A DNA stretch of 9,067 nt from Gammaproteobacteria bacterium (lineage in GTDB: Bacteria > Pseudomonadota > Gammaproteobacteria > CAJXQU01), in contig JALSSM010000352.1 in assembly GCA_026984275.1 (NCBI GenBank), positions 1 to 9,067 of the forward strand, read 5' to 3'. The translations under genes were made by a program, and so were the position numbers. Shown here in pieces: positions 1 to 4,697 of the stretch. Within the stretch, counting starts at the first letter, position 1, and the number at the start of each line of letters is the position of its first letter. A model generated the notes under the pieces. It worked only from the letters and a program-made list of their open reading frames with translations. It did not search any database and had not been told where the DNA came from.

Positions 1-7
1 ATACAGG

Positions 8-63
8 AAAAAGTGCTTTTTTGATACGAGAGATTTTAAAATTCTCTCTGACTCATCAGTCAG
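8..63 (-). terminator. Possible hairpin terminator region after the CNB/rhodanese gene
   Basis: Directly after the stop codon, reading on the minus strand, there is a perfect 6-bp hairpin with a 4-nt loop (plus-strand arms CTGACT 48-53 and AGTCAG 58-63). A GAGAGA/TCTCTC inverted repeat follows (28-33 and 43-48), then a weak A5/T5 hairpin ending in a short T run (plus strand 8-12). No single element is a classical GC-rich stem plus U-tract, so intrinsic termination here is only possible. Confidence 0.3.
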
Positions 64-69
64 CTCTGC

Positions 70-2334
70 TTATTTATAGTTTTTGAAAAAGTGATCCCCG
101 GAATCATCTGGACGATGATGATTTCCGTTAAAAGCTTCTTCAAGTGCCTCGTGAGCAATCTTTTTCACCCTCTCCAGGCTGGCTTTTTGTTCAGCCGTTA
201 AATGCTCACGATCCAGCTTGAACTGATCACTGGAGGTGAACCAGTTGACCAGCTCATGTCGTACGCTATTCTCATCTCTTGCTATCTGATCAAGCATTTC
301 CTGAGTCTCTCGCCCGGCCTTTTTCACGAAAGAAAGTTCTGTATCTGCTTCATGGAACTTTTCTTTAGCCTTTTCTATCTCGTCTCCCATGGACTCGACA
401 TCGACCAGTAATGGCACATCAGAAGCATCTCCTGACTCTGCCTTTAGTGATGCACGTTGTTTTCTTAATTCCTCCAACTGCTTCTGTACCGCACGCAAAG
501 AGGCCAGAGCTTCTGCTTTTTCAGCCTGTGCCTTGCGGGCTTTTTCTATGACCAGGTTTGCCTGTTGTTGTAACTGCTTTCTGACCGTCTGGATCGTCTT
601 TTGCTGGCGCAATCTGTATTGTTCATGGACTTGTTTGAATTTTTCTATGATCTGACGTGTCTCAAGGGCGGCAGCTTGTCTGATCTGTTCGATTTCCATG
701 CTCTTAGTTTGTTGACGTTCTATTCCCGTTGAAAAACGTGCGAGTTGTTCGCGCATTTTCTTCCGCTCTGTTGCCAGCTGTTGTTCAAAACTTTCTCGTC
801 GTGTTAGTTCGAAAGTTTCCTGTTCTTTAAGCCGATTTTTGATCACTTCGAGTTCATCTGAAACACGTTTTAGTGTCAGTTCCTTCTGCTCCGAATCTTT
901 GTCATCAGTAGTAACGCGATTTCTTTCTTCCTGAATATGATTTTGTGCACTTTCCAGTTGTTTCCGTAACAAACCAAGTTCACTATCGCTTCCATTCATT
1001 GCCTGTTTATGCAACGTATTGGCTGGCATATTCTCTATTTGCTCAATTTTTTCACGAGCTTCGATCAGGATACCAAGATCTTCTGCGGGTTGATCAATGT
1101 CCAACCATTCCTGGGCCAGTAGATTTTCGGTGGTAAACATGGCTTTCAGATCACGGATACGTCGATCAACAGCCATTATCTGTTCGCCCATCGACTCACT
1201 GATATTTGTCATGTCATCAGCCTGTTTTTCCGGCAAACGACTGGTTGGCTTTTCATCATTTCTAACTCTGTCAGAAAGACCATCAATCCAGGTTTCACTC
1301 ATGTTCTTTTCATCGGAATACTGTCGTAATCCGCCCTCCAAATATGAAACATCAAACCCCCTTTCACTTAGCAAAGTTGCTGCGACAGAACTTCTGATCC
1401 CCGTATCACAATAGATAATATACGAATTATTCGTAGATAGCTTATGCAACTCCTGTTCTAGTTGATCGAGAGGAAGGTTCTCACTCTGTCTGAGGTGATG
1501 CTGTTCAAATTCGTCATTGAAACGTACATCCAGCCAGATAGCTCCCTGCTTAATTTGAGAAGTAGCCTGATCAAAATTCACGCTGACCAAACTGGCTTCT
1601 TCGATCACCTCATCAAAATCTTTACGTGCCAGTCTCATCAATGTGCCGGATTCCAGCATCGTCACCGAAGTATTGCGTTTCTGATCGGAAAGCAGTGCTT
1701 CCTCACCAAAATAATCGCCCACTTCAAGTTCGGCAAGTGTAACCGTTTCACCCGTTTCATAATTATGTCGTGTGACTACACAACAACCTTCACGAACAAT
1801 ATAGAAATACTTGCCGGGCATATTCTGCGTGATCACCTGGTCACCCTTTTTCACGATCATTGGTTCCAGCGCATTAAACGTTTTAAGCAAATTCGCAGGT
1901 GGTATCTTTGATAAGATTTCCGAAGAGAGAAATTGAGAACTCCAGCTTTCATTCAGAAAATCACCGATCTGATCCCTATGACTTTCAAGAACGACAAGCT
2001 TTTCAAGAAGTGATCTGTCCACGATAAGTAACACAACCCGCGATTTTGCGATTGCCGTAAAAAAGATAGACTGGTTGATCGCGACTCTGGAACTTTCTGT
2101 CTCAGCAGAAATTGTTTTAACAAGTTCCTGATCTGTGTATAACTCTACATCTCCAGAAAGTAGATAGAAAAGACTGTCGCATTTTTCATCTTGCTCATAT
2201 AAAAGATTCCCACTGGGGATCATGACGATTTCAGCTTGTCGTAACAGTTGTTCCTGGAACACAGACGACAAACGGTTTACCGGGTTTAACTGGTAAATCT
2301 CGTCACTGTATTTCTGTTCGAGTCTTTCCTGCAT
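70..2334 (-). CDS. Cyclic-nucleotide-binding / rhodanese / coiled-coil fusion protein
   Basis: A 754-residue protein with no signal peptide or membrane segment, so probably cytoplasmic. Residues about 20-115 form a cNMP-binding-type beta-roll (LFYLLSGDVELY at 55-66) lacking the phosphate-binding cassette, so it looks degenerate. Residues about 135-250 form a second such domain with a recognisable cassette, FGEEALL at 209-215 followed by R220-N-T-S-V, so it may still bind a nucleotide. It carries adjacent cysteines C184-C185. Residues about 258-345 are a rhodanese domain with catalytic loop C309-D-T-G-I-R314-S, which keeps the persulfide-forming Cys and the Arg. A polar linker follows, then Gln/Glu/Lys/Arg-rich heptad-like coiled coil from about 451 to 735. 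The ATG lies 20 nt after the DUF465 gene, suggesting one operon; its Shine-Dalgarno is weak. The domain calls are secure. The function (ligand-controlled sulfur transfer or sensing, possibly oligomeric) is inference. Confidence 0.9.
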   Translation of the reverse strand: MQERLEQKYSDEIYQLNPVNRLSSVFQEQLLRQAEIVMIPSGNLLYEQDEKCDSLFYLLSGDVELYTDQELVKTISAETESSRVAINQSIFFTAIAKSRVVLLIVDRSLLEKLVVLESHRDQIGDFLNESWSSQFLSSEILSKIPPANLLKTFNALEPMIVKKGDQVITQNMPGKYFYIVREGCCVVTRHNYETGETVTLAELEVGDYFGEEALLSDQKRNTSVTMLESGTLMRLARKDFDEVIEEASLVSVNFDQATSQIKQGAIWLDVRFNDEFEQHHLRQSENLPLDQLEQELHKLSTNNSYIIYCDTGIRSSVAATLLSERGFDVSYLEGGLRQYSDEKNMSETWIDGLSDRVRNDEKPTSRLPEKQADDMTNISESMGEQIMAVDRRIRDLKAMFTTENLLAQEWLDIDQPAEDLGILIEAREKIEQIENMPANTLHKQAMNGSDSELGLLRKQLESAQNHIQEERNRVTTDDKDSEQKELTLKRVSDELEVIKNRLKEQETFELTRRESFEQQLATERKKMREQLARFSTGIERQQTKSMEIEQIRQAAALETRQIIEKFKQVHEQYRLRQQKTIQTVRKQLQQQANLVIEKARKAQAEKAEALASLRAVQKQLEELRKQRASLKAESGDASDVPLLVDVESMGDEIEKAKEKFHEADTELSFVKKAGRETQEMLDQIARDENSVRHELVNWFTSSDQFKLDREHLTAEQKASLERVKKIAHEALEEAFNGNHHRPDDSGDHFFKNYK

Positions 2335-2354
2335 AGTTTCTATTACTCAAGACA

Positions 2355-2570
2355 TCAGGCATCGATGTCAGGAATCAAATGACTTTTTAACTGCATGATC
2401 TGATCTTTTAACATCAACTTACGTTTTTTCATCCTTTTTAATTGCAACTGATCCGGATTAGGATCCTGAGAAAAACGAATAATTGCTTCATCAAGATCCC
2501 GATGCTCATATTCCAGCTCGACCAATCGCGTTTTAACAACAGATAACTTACTCTTTTCCAAGCGACTCAC
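2355..2570 (-). CDS. DUF465 / YdcH-like small protein
   Basis: A 71-residue, highly charged, all-helical protein. Residues 17-63 match the DUF465 (YdcH) pattern: a first helix with ELEYEHRDLDEAI, a short polar turn (DPNPDQ), then the diagnostic second helix LKRMKKRKLMLKDQI. Family members are usually 65-80 residues, so the length fits. No biochemical role for the family is firmly known to me; the shape suggests a short antiparallel helical hairpin that may dimerise. The start is taken as GTG at 2568-2570. An in-frame TTG three codons later has a better-spaced GAG-type ribosome site, so the N-terminus could be three residues shorter. It stops 20 nt before the large cNMP/rhodanese/coiled-coil gene, and the two probably share a transcript. 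Confidence 0.85.
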   Translation of the reverse strand: MSRLEKSKLSVVKTRLVELEYEHRDLDEAIIRFSQDPNPDQLQLKRMKKRKLMLKDQIMQLKSHLIPDIDA

Positions 2571-2647
2571 TCTTTTTTGGGTTAGTCCGTAATAGACTAT
2601 CGTTACCCAATATTACCGTTAAATCAGAAAAAACTCTCTACACCTTT

Positions 2648-2656
2648 ATTTTAACA
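2648..2656 (-). promoter_or_regulatory. Candidate extended -10 promoter for the DUF465-CNB/rhodanese operon
   Basis: On the minus strand the sequence reads TGT followed by TAAAAT, an extended -10 arrangement (TGn plus a 5/6 match to TATAAT). No good -35 hexamer sits 16-18 bp upstream. It would start transcription near 2641, giving a leader of about 70 nt before the GTG. This is a pattern match only, in AT-rich DNA where chance matches are common. Confidence 0.3.
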
Positions 2657-2674
2657 ATAATTTAGTCACTTTCA

Positions 2675-2695
2675 TTTGCAATAAAACTATGCAAA
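2675..2695. promoter_or_regulatory. Inverted repeat, possible operator
   Basis: Perfect 6-bp arms TTTGCA (2675-2680) and TGCAAA (2690-2695) with a 9-bp spacer. The centre (2685) would lie about 44 bp upstream of a start driven by the extended -10 element at 2648-2656, a typical position for an activator site. No specific regulator consensus is matched, so the role is inference. Confidence 0.25.
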
Positions 2696-2828
2696 AGTCA
2701 TGACAACTTTTCAGCCATCATTTTTTGGGGCAAGATTTATCATTTTACCCCTCAGAAAGGCACATTTCTTTAACTTCTGGAAACTTGAAACACAATACTA
2801 CAAGGTAAGAGGAGAATGAAATGAAGCG

Positions 2829-2863
2829 AAAATAGGCGATCTGGCAAATAATCTACCAGATCG
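2829..2863 (-). terminator. Intrinsic terminator-like hairpin after the VPLPA-CTERM gene
   Basis: A perfect 8-bp stem (plus-strand arms CGATCTGG at 2837-2844 and CCAGATCG at 2856-2863) with an 11-nt loop begins 8 nt after the stop codon at 2871. On the minus strand the stem is followed by CCTATTTTCG, a short T-rich stretch. Position and structure fit a terminator, though the U-tract is short. Confidence 0.55.
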
Positions 2864-2870
2864 AATCGGG

Positions 2871-3914
2871 TTAAGGTTTGTTGCTACGTCTTCTACCCAG
2901 GCCCATTAATGCGATCAGGCTTGACGAAAAGAACCAAAAAGCAGCGGGCAAAGGTACTGGGGAGGTTGTTCCGGCAAACATCAGATTTTTGATCCCGATA
3001 TCGTCTGATCGGGAATCTTCATTAAACTCCAGCCAGGTAAAAGGCGTGTCTGAAACAATGCCGATGAATTGAACATCGTCAAAGTTATCCGTATATTTTC
3101 CTTCATCAACACCCGGCGTCGCTGGATCATTATAGTATCCCGGGATGATCGGGAGCTGGCCTGTGGTTTCCTGGATCTTGAATTTTTGCCCATTGATATC
3201 AGTAATTGTGATCGACTCACGACCATAGCTATACAACCCACCATCAGAAGAACCACCATTGAAAGATGTATCGATATACTTCTTGTTATTGACGATTTCA
3301 AAAGCTAACGCATAGAGAGCGGGGCCACTGGTAATTTCAATACCGAAATCATCGTTGTCCCATGCATAGGGATCACCATCCGCCACTTCATCAGTATCGA
3401 ATCCTTTGTGTTTTCCAATGGATAACACATCAGTGAAAGCATTAACCTGGTCAAAGTTATTTCGGTTGATTCTGTCATTATAAATTACATGGGCTTCGAC
3501 CCGATCTCCAACATTGTATTGAGTTCCATGTCTTAGTGGAGAGGAACTTTTTACGGTGTCTGTTTCCTTCGCACTGATCTGGAAACCCCATCGAAAACCT
3601 GTATCCACTTTATCAAATACAGCCGTTCTACCAAGATCAACATTATTCGCACTATCATTCCAGTCCATTCTTCTGGATTGAAAGTCAGGATCAGATGGAT
3701 CGGGTAATGCAGAAAATGCTTCTGAAACGGTCGGAGCGATGTTCCCGTAAGTCGTCTTAAACGTGGCGTAATCAAGATGACGAGAAAAAGTGGTCGTCAT
3801 ATCACTCTGCCAGGATTCTAAACTGGTGGAAAACAGGATGGTTCCACTTACTTGTGGAGCTGCGATTGAAATCAGAAACGATAAACAGCCAGAGATAAAT
3901 ACCCTTATTTGCAT
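2871..3914 (-). CDS. Secreted protein with VPLPA-type PEP-CTERM sorting signal
   Basis: A 347-residue exported protein. Residues 1-24 are a signal peptide (basic start, hydrophobic core to AAP, cleavage probably near VSG-TIL). The mature part is acidic, rich in Asp, Asn, Gly and aromatic residues, and probably beta-rich. Residues about 275-315 (DNFDDVQFIGIVSDTPFTWLEF onward to DDIGIKNLMFAG) resemble the segment that often precedes the tail in PEP-CTERM proteins. Residues 320-343 are the tail itself: VPLPAAFWFF, a hydrophobic helix, then the RRR cluster. This matches the VPLPA variant processed by exosortases, usually linked to exopolysaccharide or biofilm production. I do not recognise the mature domain, so its specific role is unknown; a matrix or surface protein is a guess. 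It has the best ribosome site in the window and is flanked by hairpins, so it is probably monocistronic. No exosortase gene is present in the window. Confidence 0.88.
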   Translation of the reverse strand: MQIRVFISGCLSFLISIAAPQVSGTILFSTSLESWQSDMTTTFSRHLDYATFKTTYGNIAPTVSEAFSALPDPSDPDFQSRRMDWNDSANNVDLGRTAVFDKVDTGFRWGFQISAKETDTVKSSSPLRHGTQYNVGDRVEAHVIYNDRINRNNFDQVNAFTDVLSIGKHKGFDTDEVADGDPYAWDNDDFGIEITSGPALYALAFEIVNNKKYIDTSFNGGSSDGGLYSYGRESITITDINGQKFKIQETTGQLPIIPGYYNDPATPGVDEGKYTDNFDDVQFIGIVSDTPFTWLEFNEDSRSDDIGIKNLMFAGTTSPVPLPAAFWFFSSSLIALMGLGRRRSNKP

Positions 3915-3917
3915 GAT

Positions 3918-3926
3918 CCCTTCCTT
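3918..3926 (-). promoter_or_regulatory. Strong Shine-Dalgarno site of the VPLPA-CTERM gene
   Basis: On the minus strand AAGGAAGGG precedes the ATG at 3912-3914, with the AAGGA core 7 nt upstream. It fixes the start codon, which also gives a complete signal peptide. None of the other genes with a visible start has a comparable site. Confidence 0.7.
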
Positions 3927-3963
3927 GGGTTATAAAAAAATGAGTCTTATTATTTTCCAATAC

Positions 3964-3992
3964 TATTTACAGCTTAGTCAAACGACTCGCAA
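3964..3992 (-). promoter_or_regulatory. Candidate promoter of the VPLPA-CTERM gene
   Basis: On the minus strand TTGCGA (3987-3992) and TAAATA (3964-3969) are separated by exactly 17 bp, a weak sigma-70-like pair placed 50 bp upstream of the ATG. Two direct GAGTC copies (4000-4004 and 3984-3988) overlap or precede the -35. No sigma-54 -24/-12 motif was seen. The evidence is spacing and partial consensus only. Confidence 0.3.
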
Positions 3993-4081
3993 TACTGAAG
4001 ACTCTTATAACACTATGATTTTTATTGTCTTTATATTTTCTGTGCTTTAGACCATTTAAAACAACTGTTTCACAGGCAGCC

Positions 4082-4110
4082 ATAAAATCGATCAGGACGA
4101 TCTATTTTAT
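4082..4110 (-). terminator. AT-rich hairpin terminator after tsaC
   Basis: A 12-bp inverted repeat with a single mismatch (plus-strand arms 4082-4093 and 4099-4110, cores ATAAAATCGATC and GATCTATTTTAT, 5-nt loop) starts 14 nt after the tsaC stop. On the minus strand its second arm ends in ATTTTAT, so the U-rich tract is part of the stem. The arrangement is nearly symmetrical and could work in either direction. It would end the dprA-smg-topA-tsaC transcript. Confidence 0.45.
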
Positions 4111-4124
4111 TGGCATTTTAATCA

Positions 4125-4688
4125 TCACGACCTTAATTGTTTACCAGAAATGGCATCAACAATGATCGTTGGACGATCATCTCCTGAAGAACTGCCGCGT
4201 AAAATATAATCCAGTTGTTCATCGAACATCATTTGTGCCTTCCAGCCACTTCTGGCTGGCGGTTTCTCTGAAAGATTAGCGCTGGTAGAAACGATGGGAC
4301 CGGCAATTTCACACAGGCTACGACAGAGAGGATGGGCGGTTACTCGAACAGCAAGCCCGCTGTGTTTCCCTTTTAACCAGAAAGGACATTGATCAGATGC
4401 AGGAAGAATCCAGGTGACAGGCCCGGGCCAGCTTTTTGTTACTTTTTTTTCAGTTTTTTTATCTGGAAAGATGATCAGCGTTTCAAGTTGCAAAATATCT
4501 GACGCGATCACGATCAGGCCTTTGTCGATGGATCGGTTTTTAATGGCGAGTATTCTTGAGACAGCATACGGATCCCATGGATCACAACCAAGTCCATAAA
4601 CAGCTTCCGTTGGGTATGCAATGACGCCACCATTGCTGATGATTTCAGAAGCTCGTCTCAGATGCCAGCTGGAAAATAGTTTAGCCAC
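4125..4688 (-). CDS. tsaC: L-threonylcarbamoyladenylate synthase TsaC
   Basis: A 187-residue protein of the Sua5/YciO/YrdC family, close in length to E. coli TsaC (about 190), without the extra Sua5 C-terminal domain. The family makes threonylcarbamoyl-AMP from threonine, bicarbonate and ATP, the first step of t6A37 modification in ANN-decoding tRNAs, in the cytoplasm. Visible family motifs are YPTEAVYGLG (25-34), K50-x-R52 with K56 (KNRSIDKGL), WPGPVT (87-92), SGLAVRVTAHP (110-120) and STSAN (134-138). The start is GTG at 4686-4688, only 9 nt after the topA stop, with no convincing Shine-Dalgarno, so translation is probably coupled to topA. Starting here gives the usual short N-terminus before IAYPTEA. 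The dprA-smg-(topA)-tsaC neighbourhood supports the assignment. Confidence 0.95.
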   Translation of the reverse strand: MAKLFSSWHLRRASEIISNGGVIAYPTEAVYGLGCDPWDPYAVSRILAIKNRSIDKGLIVIASDILQLETLIIFPDKKTEKKVTKSWPGPVTWILPASDQCPFWLKGKHSGLAVRVTAHPLCRSLCEIAGPIVSTSANLSEKPPARSGWKAQMMFDEQLDYILRGSSSGDDRPTIIVDAISGKQLRS

Positions 4689-4697
4689 TGTTGTCGG

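Larger units (their letters stand above)
2571..2828. other. AT-rich intergenic region upstream of the DUF465 operon
   Basis: This stretch separates the terminator of the VPLPA-CTERM gene from the DUF465 start. I see no supportable gene. A 39-codon plus-strand ORF (2700-2819) has no ribosome site and no recognisable family. The region contains an extended -10-like element (2648-2656), an inverted repeat TTTGCA-N9-TGCAAA (2675-2695), a second inverted repeat AAAAGT-N7-ACTTTT (2693-2711), and an isolated purine-rich Shine-Dalgarno-like run near 2807-2814. It contains no GATC site, although GATC is common in the flanking genes. Confidence 0.6.

Noticed and set aside
1462..1911. 149-codon plus-strand ORF inside the cNMP/rhodanese gene
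   Set aside because: It is fully antisense to a gene with clear cNMP and rhodanese motifs, has no recognisable domain and no ribosome site.
2723..2753. GGGG...CCCC inverted repeat next to a T6 run, considered as a terminator
   Set aside because: The stem is only 4 bp with a loop of about 17 nt. The T run lies on the wrong side for plus-strand termination and reads as A on the minus strand.
2700..2819. 39-codon plus-strand ORF in the intergenic region
   Set aside because: No Shine-Dalgarno, no homology I recognise, and it lies across the inverted repeats and upstream DNA of the minus-strand operon.
3885..3914. Lipobox-like I-S-G-C at residues 7-10 of the VPLPA-CTERM protein
   Set aside because: Only six residues precede it, too short for a lipoprotein signal peptide. 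The hydrophobic core continues beyond the Cys to a normal signal peptidase I-type end near residue 24.
3953..3981. TTGACT -35-like hexamer paired with TAATAA upstream of the VPLPA-CTERM gene
   Set aside because: The spacing is 23 bp, too long for a sigma-70 promoter. The 17-bp spaced pair at 3964-3992 is preferred.
3790..4050. Plus-strand ORF of 86 codons covering part of the tsaC to VPLPA-CTERM gap
   Set aside because: About half overlaps the well-supported signal-peptide end of the VPLPA-CTERM gene in antisense. The rest is low-complexity AT-rich intergenic sequence with no recognisable domain.
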